Below are positions 36,987 through 47,583 of a stretch of 64,000 nucleotides of DNA, piece by piece. Below the pieces are notes generated by a model that saw only the letters and a program-made list of their open reading frames with translations, did not search any database and was not told the origin of the DNA. Numbering within the stretch: position 1 is the stretch's first letter; each line of letters starts with the position of its first letter. The stretch spans positions 26,527,501 through 26,591,500 of the forward strand of contig CM076154.1 of the NCBI GenBank assembly GCA_038025085.1. Direction: 5' to 3'. The stretch is from Tetragonia tetragonoides. Its lineage: Eukaryota > Streptophyta > Magnoliopsida > Caryophyllales > Aizoaceae. The translations under genes and the position numbers were made by a program.

Positions 36987-37635
36987 GCAAAGTTTCAGCA
37001 AAACAGTCACTTTGTGAACCACTTCATCTAAATATAAAGTGGAGAAATAAAATTAAAAAAAAGGTTTTCTTTGAGGTCGCCATAAGGTAAGGCTTCCTCT
37101 ATAGCCAAGCATGACATAAATATGACGTCATGTTTGTTAGAGGATGCCTCACCTTGAGGCCGCCTCATACAAATTTTTATAAAATCAAAATAATAGATAA
37201 ATAAGACATTAGAGAAGTCAACAACTGATTAATAACATATAACAAAAGAAAGCTAACGTTTAATTGACACCATCTATCACATTCTTGGGAAACAATTTCA
37301 ACAAGACTTTTTCCTGTTTGGTGTACGCTTTTACTTTCTCCGATCACTTGAAGGATATGTTGGAAAAAGACGTGGAAAAATAGTTACTTGTAATTTAAAT
37401 AGTTATTTACTTGGAAAATATTTATGTAAATGTAACCGTTTGTTAATTTGCACGTTAGGCCGTATTTTCAGATGAGTTTTTTAGTAAGGGGTCATCGCCA
37501 CATTGGTCATTTTAGTAGCATTGGCGACAACTGGCTTTTAAAACTATTTGACTCGTGCACTTAAGTCCAAAAATCGCTCCATCAACACAAAACATGACCC
37601 ACTTTGAATTTTTCTCATTTAGTGTATTTACCTAC

Positions 37636-37667
<32 letters not shown>

Positions 37668-37869
37668 TGTAAATGCCCACAAAATGTCTAACCCCCATTT
37701 GTTCAAACGTATCCCTTTCATTACCTTCATAAACAAATACAACAATTAATAACAAGTGAAACTAATTTTTATCAAAATAGACAACTTTAATTATCCCTTT
37801 GCTGCTTTGGGCAGACCTTCCCATCAGATTTTTAGCTACTCTTGTTCTATTGAATGATTTCACAGTTTA
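36987..37869. other. Intergenic DNA, nothing recognised
   Basis: AT-rich with a poly-T tract at about 37640-37662. No element ends or genes are visible. The GACTCGTGCACTTAAGTCC and CCAAAATGACTC-like text near 37440-37680 is similar in inverted order to 46740-46870, suggesting another dispersed repeat. Confidence 0.4.
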
Positions 37870-38070
37870 GGCCCGGTTCTTTCGTCGATTTAATGCTGCA
37901 TTCCGTTCCGTTTCGTTCCGTTCCGTTTCGAGTCGCATTCTGTACTTCATTTTGTCTCACATATTTTTGAATTATCCGCGCCGCAGCATTTCGTTCCAAT
38001 CCGTTCTGTTCTGTTCTGTTCCGTTCCGTTCCTCGCCATCCCGCACCATTCCGTTGAACAGAACAGGGCC
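37870..38070. mobile_element. Tourist-like MITE (PIF/Harbinger type)
   Basis: 201 bp; begins GGCCCGGTTCT and ends AGAACAGGGCC, flanked by TTA on both sides (37867-37869 and 38071-38073), the Harbinger target duplication. The interior is rich in CCGTTCCGTT repeats. The reverse complement of 38586-38766 is clearly homologous. The minus-strand frame at 37847-38164 is read from this repeat and is not a gene. Confidence 0.85.
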
Positions 38071-38252
38071 TTAGAATCACCAAGTCTAGCCTTGAGATTA
38101 TCTCAATTTTGCACAATTTAGAAGAATTTTGATTCTCTGTGAAGTTTATCCTTTTCCTTTTCAAACCCTAATTTATGTGAGAGAGAGAGAGAGGAAGAAG
38201 TTGATTTAGTCCAACTGACCCTTTCTCGCCAACAATCATAATCATAATAATA

Positions 38253-38527
38253 TCTATATATTAGAGGCATTTTGTGACAGCATTGGACGCGTCCACCTAA
38301 GCATGCCACCTAAACGAGCCTTTTAAAATTAACTTTTTAAAAATAAAATATAATAACAATAGTAAACTATAAATAAATATTTGAAAAGCGAAAATTTAAA
38401 GTTATAGCAGTAAATCATTGTAGATAACGAAATGTTAAGCAACATATAACTTTTGTTTTACCCTAAAAAAATTCAAAAATCTTACACTAATAGAAAGAGC
38501 GCGGAACACGCTTTAAAACAAGACCAG
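38253..38527 (+). mobile_element. Mini-Helitron of a second family
   Basis: It starts TCTATATATTAGAGGCATTTT, a typical Helitron 5' end (TC plus AT-rich sequence). It ends with the hairpin GCG-CGGAACA-CGC followed by TTTAAAACAAGACCAG and T, where CCAG would be a one-base change from CTAG. About 275 bp with no coding. Sequence like its 5' end recurs at 38537 and at 60793. Confidence 0.55.
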
Positions 38528-38585
38528 TTTGTCATATATCTTATACGCATTGGCGTTTTATAGGAGTATAGGGAGCGTCATCTAA

Positions 38586-38766
38586 GCCCCTGTTCTCTTC
38601 AACGGAATGATGCAGAACGGTGAGAAACGGAACGGAACGGATTGGAATGAAATGAAATGGAACGGCGCAGATATTTCAAAAATATGTGAGACAAAATGAA
38701 ATACAGAATGCGGTGAAATGGAACGAAACTGAATGCAACATGGAAACGACGAAAAGAACAAGGCCT
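38586..38766. mobile_element. Second copy of the Tourist-like MITE, opposite orientation
   Basis: The reverse complement matches 37870-38070 (shared CATTTTGTCTCACATATTTTTGA-type block). The ends GCCCCTGTTCT and AGAACAAGGCC are flanked by TAA. A third, decayed copy lies at 45951-46085. Confidence 0.8.
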
Positions 38767-39867
38767 TAAATGAAATAATGATAAAAGAAAAGATCTGTCG
38801 TTCGCTATTTTCATAACTCCATGATTTGCTTCCTTCTGTTGTTCTTCATCATCTTCGTTTTCTTTTCTTTTTTTATTTTTCTTTTGCACTTCAAATCTTC
38901 AATTGCCAAATTACTTACGCAATAAAATAACTCTTTCCACATTCTGTTTTATTTTGAGTGACTTTCCATATTCTTCTTTTTTTGAACTCACTTTCCATAT
39001 ACTTCTTAGCTGACTACCTAATTTCTACTACCAAATCTTTTATTTTTGGATTATAATATTACCACATTCTGTAAAAAATTTGCGGTTCTTTTTATTTAAA
39101 ATTTTGGTACTAACACCTTTATCAACACCCCCAAAGTCAGTTAACGGCTTCACGCTATAATCGACACCTTAATTGAAACTTGCGACAATGTTAAACCTAA
39201 GTTGACGAAGTTCGGCAATAATGGCGATGAGGATGAATTATGAGATTAAATATTTTTTTACTTTCACCACTATTAAGAACGATAATGAGCAATGAAATCA
39301 TAAATGTAACCCACCTGCAAACAACTAATAAAAAGTATAAAAACAAACAAGACCTTACTTTATCAATTTGCTAAAATGATTTATTATCTTACTGTAAGGG
39401 AAATAAAACAACTTTTTTTTTAATGGTCAAGATCACTCTTAATAAAAAAATATTTTTAATGGTCAAGATCACTCTTATGTAAATCAATAGCTATTATTAA
39501 TCTGTTATGATGATTTGCGGTGATTGACGCTTATTATAGATTTTTTGAAATTTTTTACGTTACGTTTGCAGTAGCAAATATATTTTCTTATTAGCTTTGA
39601 GATATGTTTTTTCATTCTTTTTTGTCCAAAATCTTCCTTGATTTTTTTTTTACTACAGGAAGGTAACACAACCCTTTTACACTCGAGTATCGAGATCAAA
39701 AAAGAGATTCACCTTTCATAGAGTCCTATAGAAATATTTGTACCAATCAATCAACATGTTATAACTTATAAGATAATATTTAAGGTTTTTTTAAAGGTCA
39801 TATAAGGCTTATATAGTATTAAATGATCATATACTGACAAATCAGGAAATATATACAAGTCGGGCCA
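38767..39867. other. Intergenic DNA, nothing recognised
   Basis: AT-rich; a short direct repeat (TTTTTAATGGTCAAGATCAC) occurs twice near 39420-39470. No coding sequence. Confidence 0.5.
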
Positions 39868-39876
39868 TAATACTAG

Positions 39877-40191
39877 CAATTCGGCTTTTCTATCCCCTTG
39901 CATGTCTCCTTTCCTGTTCCAGAATTTCTAATTGGTCCACATCACCAATTAAAATTAGATTTGAATTGTGAATGGCGTGTGATAGTCCTATAGACTAGCA
40001 AAATAAGCAGGTAGTTATTTCCTTCCCAAAAAGTACTACTTCTCCTCTTTTTTTTCTTTTTTTTTTTTGGGAAGTGCCCCACTTTCTTTTTTACTAGTTT
40101 TGTTTGTACTCCACTTTATTTTACTTCCTGTTTTCTTATTATCAAGTTTCTTTTTTTTATTTTTTTATTTGTGCCCACTTTATTTTACTTT
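39877..40191. repeat. Left terminal inverted repeat of the MULE
   Basis: It matches the reverse complement of the right end with few mismatches, including the segments AATTGTGAATGGCGTGTGAT and GGGAAGTGCCCCACTTTC. Confidence 0.9.
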
Positions 40192-40381
40192 TGTTTTTAT
40201 TCAAGATTAATTTTTTATTATACTCTTCTTCTTACAATCTTAATCTTTTATCTTTCATTCTGTGTTAACTGTTTACAAGTTTTGTGCCGTAGTTCAAGTC
40301 TGCTCTTCACCATCACAGTAAGTCAAAAATTAAATTTTTTTATTGATTATATTGATGCAGATATAATACATGTAATTTATG

Positions 40382-40483
<102 letters not shown>

Positions 40484-40729
40484 TCTATACGATAGTTGAA
40501 TGCTTTGACTTGTTTTATGATTTTTTTTTTCTATCATAATTTTTTCAATTGGTATGAACAACTTTGTATAATATTTGAACTTCACATGTTATCATGTTTT
40601 TGTTTATGAGTTATTACTTTTTTTATCTCATCTCTTTCTCAATTTGTGGAGTAGAATATGCAACAAAAAAAAACAAAAAACCATGATTACTATACTATCA
40701 ATCTGTTTTATTTTAAGAAAATAATGTAA

Positions 40730-42961
40730 TTGAATTTAACTATGTTATTAAAGGTTCTAGAAGCTAATGATATACACCAAGAGACACAAACTTGTCGTCT
40801 ATTAGACTTTGACTCGGATGGAGATTTGGGTGAAGGGAACTCTCAAAATAAAGAGAAAAGTGTCATTTATGCTAATTTATCTTTAGAAAGTATCCCAAGA
40901 GTTGGTTTGGAGTTTGAAACAGAAAGTGCTGCGTATGACTTTTACAATGCATATGCTTTAACAATTGGGTTTTCAATACGAAGAAGCAAGTTTCATAGCT
41001 ACAATGGTACAATATTAGATAGAGTATTTGTTTGCTCATATGAGGGTAAAAGAGTACCGGATAAACGAGACAATGTCTATAAATCCCATCGTCCAGAGAC
41101 TAGATGTGGTTGTCCAGCAAAGTTGAAAATTAGTTGTCGTCAAGCGGGAAAATATCGAGTTTTTGAGTTCGTAGTCGAGCATAACCATGATCTAGCAAGT
41201 CCAAGTAAATCTCATTTATTTAGATCACATCGAAAGATATGTAAGGCCCAAGCATCACAAGTAGATATGACGGATAGTTCAGGAATCGATCCAAGAAAAG
41301 GTATTGGGTTAATGGAAAAACAAGCAGGTGGCCGTAAAAATCTTGAATTTACTTATGTTGATTATAAGAATTATCTACAAACCAAGCATTCTTTAGAGAT
41401 AAAGTTTGGTGACACAGGTGACGTATTGGAGTATTTACAGAAAATGCATTTAGAAGACCCAAACTTCTTCTATGTCATTCAAGTGGATGAAGATGATTTG
41501 AAAACTAATATATTTTGGACTGATGCTAAAATGATGGCTGACTATGAAGACTTTGGTGACGTGGTTAGTTTTGATACTACATATCGAAAGCACAAGGATG
41601 GTCAACCGATTGCTTTATTTGTTGGTGTCAACCATCATAAGCAAACTACTATTTTTAGTGCTGCTTTATTGTATGATGAGACTGATGCTACATTTATGTG
41701 GTTGTTTTATACATTTTCAAGGGCCATGGGTGAAAAAGTACCAGAAACTATACTTACAGATCAAGATGCTGCAATGGATAAAGCACTTGCTTCCCAATGG
41801 AAAAGCACTTACCATCGACTTTGTATTTGGCATATCTTCCAAAATGAAGCCATTCATTTGAGTCATATATTTGAAAATTTCAAAATATTTTCGACAGATT
41901 TTAGCAATTGTGTTTATGATTATGAAGATGAAGAGGATTTTTTAGATGCATGGAATAAAATGTTAGAGAAGTATGATCTTCAAAGTAATGACTGGTTTAA
42001 GAGGATGTTCAATATTAAAGAGAAGTAGGCATTGGTTTATGGGCGAGATACTTTTTGTGCAGATATGACCACCACCCAACGAAGTGAAAGTATGAACAAA
42101 GTCATCAAGCACTATGTGAGTTATAAGCATGATCTGCGAAGATTTTTTCAACACTTTCAACGTCTACTTCAAGATCGTAGATATAATGAGATGGTTGCAG
42201 ATTTCAATGCAAATCAAAGTAAAGTGGCATTATCCTTCCCAGTGTAAATTTTGAAGCATGTAGCTTGCATATATACACCACAGGTATTTAAACTCTTTCA
42301 AGATGAACTATGTAAATCTTATGACTGCAATATTGAGTTTTGTGGTGAAATTGGAACATTGGCAAAATATACAGTTACCCCGCATAAAAGACGTCATTCT
42401 CACATTGTCTCATATGACGCCTTAGAGAACATAGTATCTTGTAGTTGTAGAAAATTTGAGTTTGCGGGTATTCTGTGTAGCCATGGTTTGAAAGTTTTTT
42501 CCACTAGAGGTATTACAAAGGTTCCTGATAAATACATTTTGAAAAGATGGACAAAAAATGCCAAAAAAGGAGGTATAAGAAAAACTTGTGAAAGTGGTGA
42601 TGATACAGATCCTAAAGCAATGATGGGAAGACGTTATACAGACTTGTGTCATCTATCTACTCGGTTAGTTACAACAGCGGCTGAAACAAAGGAAACACAT
42701 AAAATTGTGAGAGAAGGCCTACTCAAGTTATTGAACGAAATTGAGCTAATGCATATATCTTCTGCATCTGAACCTGGAAATTGTGATGCAACTAAAAGTG
42801 ACTTGAGTCACAATGTGGTCGTGAGTCCCGGTGGCACAAAGACGATAATAAAAGGTATAAAGCTGAAGAAAAAACCGGGTTCCCAATCAAGTAAAAGAAT
42901 GAAAAGTGCTCTTGATACATCAAGAAGAAATAGGAGTAAGAAAAAAGGCATCACCTTCTAA
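40730..42961 (+). pseudogene. FAR1/FHY3-like MULE transposase with two nonsense codons
   Basis: One frame of 743 codons is interrupted only by TAG at 42026 and TAA at 42245. Domains in order: a FAR1 DNA-binding WRKY-GCM1 type zinc finger (residues about 57-160; C and H ligands visible in VFVCSYEG, TRCGCPAKL and EHNHDL); the MULE transposase catalytic domain (about 265-430; SFDTTY and ILTDQDAAM carry the first two acidic residues, with a CIWHIF block after); and a SWIM zinc finger (CSCRKFEFAGILCSHGL near 42437-42487, CxC...CxH). The lysine-rich C-terminus runs into a poly-A stretch near 42938 where the frame slips. In family members a Trp codon is usual at the first stop, so TGG to TAG is a likely single change. 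Alternatively the stops are real and only the first 432 residues are made. Confidence 0.85.
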
Positions 42962-43860
42962 GGATAAAAGCAGTCCATACGTACTCATCAGCAAAACACA
43001 ATCCCGACACAAAGCTCCCAGGTTTTTTTTTGTTTTTGTATGATTGCGTCATTATATATATTTTTTTTGTTATACAACAAACATTGACAATTTTGTTCTT
43101 TCAACAGTGCCCATCATTATATGCAGCAAATTTGGAGACATACACTGAATTTGATCCATCATACTTACCAAATTTTGCTCAGGCGACGTCTATATCGTTA
43201 AGACTTAGTGAAAGTTTTTTTTTTTTGTATTTTAATTTGTTTGATATACTTACTACCATCTATGAGTACATTTAATAGATAAAAAACCTCTGTATCCAGC
43301 AGGTTAGCAATATGAATACTCAAACCCAGCAAACTCAGTTTGTACCGTGGTCGGAGCATTCACAAATCTTTACCCAGCACACTCCTTTATCCTCGTCGGG
43401 ACATTCACCAATTGTTACCCAACAAACCCCATTACTACAGTTTTCCAAACATTCGCAGGTCTCTTTTTTACTTATAACTTTATCATGTCAATATTTAATA
43501 TTTGAAAAATAAAATCAATGATAATATGTAATACATATTGCCTAATCTGTCTTTATTTTATACTAAAGGTAAGCAATCACATTCAAAATTACCAGAATTC
43601 ATTAACTATGGAGTATTCTCGTGGACAAAGTTTGCCAAGTGAAGCAATACATGGCGTACAAGAGGTAATGTATGTTTTTTTTTACTCCTCCGGTGCAAAG
43701 GGCGGCTATAAGAGGAGTTATTATTATTTTTTTGGAACTATAAGATATGTCTTTAATATAATGATTATTAACTTCTTCATTCGTTGTTGTTTTCTTAAGA
43801 TCCAGGTACCACCTGGACAGATGAAAAACATATATTTGCACTCATTTCATAATGATTAAG
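42962..43860 (+). other. Likely 3' exons of the FAR1-like gene
   Basis: After the frame slip the alternative frame reads on through SKDKSSPYVL and ends at a CCCAG|GT donor near 43020. Exon-like pieces follow between AG and GT signals: one opening CCATCATTATATGCAGC after TTCTTTCAACAG near 43108, encoding a PSLYAANLETYTEFDPSYLP run; one after CATCCAGCAG near 43302, rich in Gln and Ser; and one near 43570. These resemble the variable C-terminal tails of FAR1-type genes. Exact exon borders are inference. Confidence 0.5.
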
Positions 43861-44212
43861 ATAAATAGGAAATGCGCCAAGATAGATAGAAACTTGAGGA
43901 GTCATCCTTTTGCAGCAATCGGTTTTTAAGTTTTATTTTGTTGGTATTTTATCTAGCAAATTTGAGATTGTAAAGTACTTGAGATTATAATACACTAGAT
44001 TTTGTTACGATAATTTTATGCTATTTTTTTCTTTTTTACATTTAGCAACCCTTTGTTGAATAAAGGCCTAGGTCTCATACAAGACTTGCTCAAGTAAAAG
44101 AAAGAGTTCAACATTGCTTTGGCTATGTTGACGTACGACAGGCATAGGGCTATTTGTTGACGTATGACATTGGTGCAAGAGTGCAACATTGCTTTGGAAA
44201 AGGGGAAATAAA

Positions 44213-44591
44213 AGAAAGTGGGCACAAATAAAAAAAAATTAGAGAAAAGAAACTTGATAATAAGAAAACGGGAAGTAAAATAAAGTGGGCACAAATAAAA
44301 AAAAAATAGAAAAAAGAAACTTGATAATAAGAAAACGGGAAGTAAAATAAAGTGGAGTACAAACAAAACTAGTAAAAAAGAAAGTGGGGCACTTCCCAAA
44401 AAAAAAAAGAAAAAAAAGAAGAGGAGAAGTAGTGCTTTTTGGGAAGGAAATAACTACCTGCTTATTTTACTAGCCTATAAGACTATCACACGCCATTCAC
44501 AATTCAAGTCTAATTTTAATTGGTGATGTGGACCAATTAGAAATTCTGGGACAGGAAAGGAGACAGACAAGGGGATAGAAAAGCCGAATTG
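44213..44591. repeat. Right terminal inverted repeat, with an internal 66-bp duplication
   Basis: It matches the left inverted repeat, but its inner part contains two consecutive copies of a 66-bp unit (GTGGGCACAAATAAAA at 44219 and 44285). The left repeat has one such unit. Confidence 0.85.
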
Positions 44592-44600
44592 AAATACTAG

Positions 44601-46584
44601 ATAATACATATATACATTGCTATTGATTTGCATGCTTAAAGGTATCATTTTTTCTTTGTACTTTGTAATATATCAATTTATTATTTCAGTATTCAATGAT
44701 GTACCTTTTGTTCTATGCTGTGTTAGTTCAACCAATAATAAATAAGGATTTTTTGTGTGTGCTGTATATAAAGATTATACAGTATCAAATTATATATATT
44801 TATAAATGATTTTTATAGGGTTGAAATTAACTCTTTGAGAGAATTAAAATGATTCTATACATGAAGGGGAACTAATAATAATAAAATAATTATATCAATA
44901 CCACGCTTGGCAAACATGAATATTCTACTATGCAAATGGTAACGTGTTAAATTTAGATTGTCTAAATCAAACTCCCCTCCTAATTGTTTATCAAACCTCC
45001 CCCTCCCCCTCCTAAACCCAAACACAAATTCACATTCAGCATCATGTATTGATGTCATACCCAGGCCTCTTCTTTCTAGAATTGGTCATTTCTTCCTTAT
45101 TTTACATGCAGAGTAGTCAATGTCATAGATTTTACAATTTTTTTTTCCATTCAGCCCACATTTCAATCATTTTATATGGGAATTTATCAATTTTACTTCA
45201 ATTATGTTCAATTTTAATGATAAATGAAACAACATCTACTACCCTTAAAATAATAGGAAGCAAAATCTTCTTTTCAACATGTAGAATCACACTGCACCAT
45301 TACCAACCCCCCCTCCCAAGAAAGATAAAAAATGCTACTGATAAACGAAAAGTTTGGGATATTATTTCTTTAATTTCAAAATTTGGTAATGAATTTTATA
45401 ATATAGACTATTAACAATGGGCAATTAGACAATCAACCAATGAATACTCTACAAAAGAAATTTTATGTTCATCTAAAAGATATTTTGAGTTTGCATGGTA
45501 AAAAAATTTAAAAATATATTTTTAATTAAAAATTGGTGATAAGAGTTATAATTGTTTATTGTGCGCCATATAGATATAATGTATAATAATCTTTTTAAAT
45601 GGCATTAATAATTTTATTAAAATTATTATATTAATGTTGATTTATACATTACGAAATAATTTTTCAAAACTGATAGTTATACTTATGATTTTTGATCGAT
45701 ATGATTAATAATTTTGTGACCCCAACCGACGCGTGCGCCTTATCGAATCATCTAATATTAGAAATAAAAGTGCCACCTATGCAAACCACTAAGCTACATA
45801 AATAACAAAAAATATAATTAAGATATAATACCAGGTGAAAAGAATAAGTTATAATTATAAGATATAAAATTAAGGAGGTATTTTCTGGCGTTATTAAGTT
45901 GTACTATCAGGTATTTAGTAGTTTTTCAGGTGAAAAGAACAAACCCTAAGGTCCTGTTCTTTTCAATGAAATGGTGTAAAACAGCACGAAACAGAGATGA
46001 CGGAACAAAATGACATAATGGACACAAAATGTGAGAAAAATAAAATACAAAATGAGACGCAATATAGATTGAAATGGAATAGTTCATATTAACTTTGCTT
46101 ATATACAACGATAATTAATTCCACTAAATATTATATACAAGTATAAAACTAACATACAAAATAGCACATATGTAGTAAAATTTATGTCATTCTGACAAAT
46201 TATTTCAAAATATGAAGAACTACTTAGCCTCCACAAACATATAACGCGCCGAACATGTAAAGTTCACAAATAATTAATGTTTAGAATGATAAAAAGAGTT
46301 TGACTTATAAATTTTAGAGTTTTAACCAAGTTTGATAGTTCATAAAGCATCACATAAGAGAAAGTTTTACTTAAAAAGTATTTTAAGAAAATAGAAATAT
46401 ACATAAGAAAAACAAAGAGTTGTTAATATATGCATACCACTAAAAATATTGAATGTAAACTTTTCACTAAACCTTGCAAATTGCAATGCACAAGACTACC
46501 TTCATATCTAACACGAATCAAAATTACTGAAGTGAAATTGTCAACATACTTCGATCCTCGATATCATTTACTAACATCAGATGA
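44601..46584. other. Intergenic DNA with a decayed MITE
   Basis: Mostly AT-rich. 45951-46085 (AAGGTCCTGTTCTTTTCAAT...) is a degraded relative of the MITEs at 37870 and 38586. The frame at 45049-45414 shows no recognisable domain. Confidence 0.5.
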
Positions 46585-46643
46585 GTGTATTTATTTCAAA
46601 ATATTAACAGCTAATCCGTGTAACGCACGGGCTTCATTTCTAG
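46585..46643 (+). mobile_element. Helitron 3' terminus
   Basis: A hairpin CCGTG-TAACG-CACGG is followed by GCTTCATTTCTAG (CTAG 46640-46643) and then T. The 5' end is not identified. Confidence 0.6.
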
Positions 46644-47242
46644 TAGAATAAAAGGGAGTACTATTTTAAATTATTTTACAGAAATACAATAAATGTAAAA
46701 GAAAAAAAAGTAGGTAAATACAATAACTTAGAAAAACTCAAAGTAGGTCGTGTTTTGGTCGGCGGAGCAATTTTTTCACGAGTTAAATAATTTTAAGACT
46801 CAGTTGTCGCCGACGCTACTAAAAAGACCAATATGTCAAGAACACTTTACTAAAATGACTCATTTGGAAATGCGGCCCAGAATTGTACCAAAAGCTGTAA
46901 CTCCGAATGGTGAGCGTAAATCAAAGAAATAAGTACTTGAATCTTGAGGCAACTATATATTCCAACAAGTGATCCAATAAGCTTTTTCTATTTCACAAAC
47001 AAAATCCTGGTGGATATAATTACCTGCACTTGGTTCAGCTGCATGTGTTGGCTACTGCCCAAGCACACCAGCAAATAGGTGCCATTTTAGTTAATTAAAA
47101 AGTAACTATGAAGTGTCAAGAAGCTAGCTGATTCTGTTACTTGAGTCTTGAACGACAACTTTGTGCTAAACCTTCATATTTGTGATAAAAATTTGCTGTA
47201 TAGCTCACTCTTCCAATTAGCGATAGGTGCGAAGTCCCCATT
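46644..47242 (-). other. 3' flank and probable 3' UTR of the DUF1068 gene
   Basis: Downstream of the stop codon at 47243-47245 on the minus strand. I cannot place a polyadenylation site with confidence. Distal parts (46740-46870) repeat text found inverted near 37440-37680. Confidence 0.4.
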
Positions 47243-47583
47243 TTACATGGACTGAACATTTTCCTGAGCACGTGTCTTGGAAACTCCATCCTTCCATCCT
47301 TTTTCCCGAGCCCGCTGTTCCCACAGTGCAGTCAATTTTTTCTGTGAGATAAGTGCTGCTTCGGCTTTCTCCCGGGCTTCCTCACAAGTTTCCATTCCGG
47401 AGTTGCACTTGTCTGCCTCCTTCTGATATTGGGAAGTAACCTTCTTGGCTTCAAGCAAAGCCATATCCGCACGCTTCTGGTTTTCTGCCGCTTCAGCTTC
47501 CCGCAACTTTAACTCCTCAGATAATAGCTCGACAATATTCTTCTCTGTGTCTTCGCTGACCTGTGGGTCATGCTTTGAACAAT
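47243..47583 (-). other. DUF1068 gene, exon 3
   Basis: The acceptor is TTTATCAG just above 47583. The exon starts AT-TGT-TCA, completing an Asp codon with the last G of exon 2, and ends at TAA 47245-47243. It encodes the C-terminal 113 residues, the conserved part of the family. Confidence 0.88.

Noticed and set aside
36620..37090. 156-codon plus-strand frame
   Set aside because: Spans the boundary between a hAT element and a LINE 3' UTR; no domain.
37847..38164. Asn/Arg/Thr-rich minus-strand frame
   Set aside because: Overlaps a Tourist-like MITE rich in CCGTTCCGTT; non-coding.
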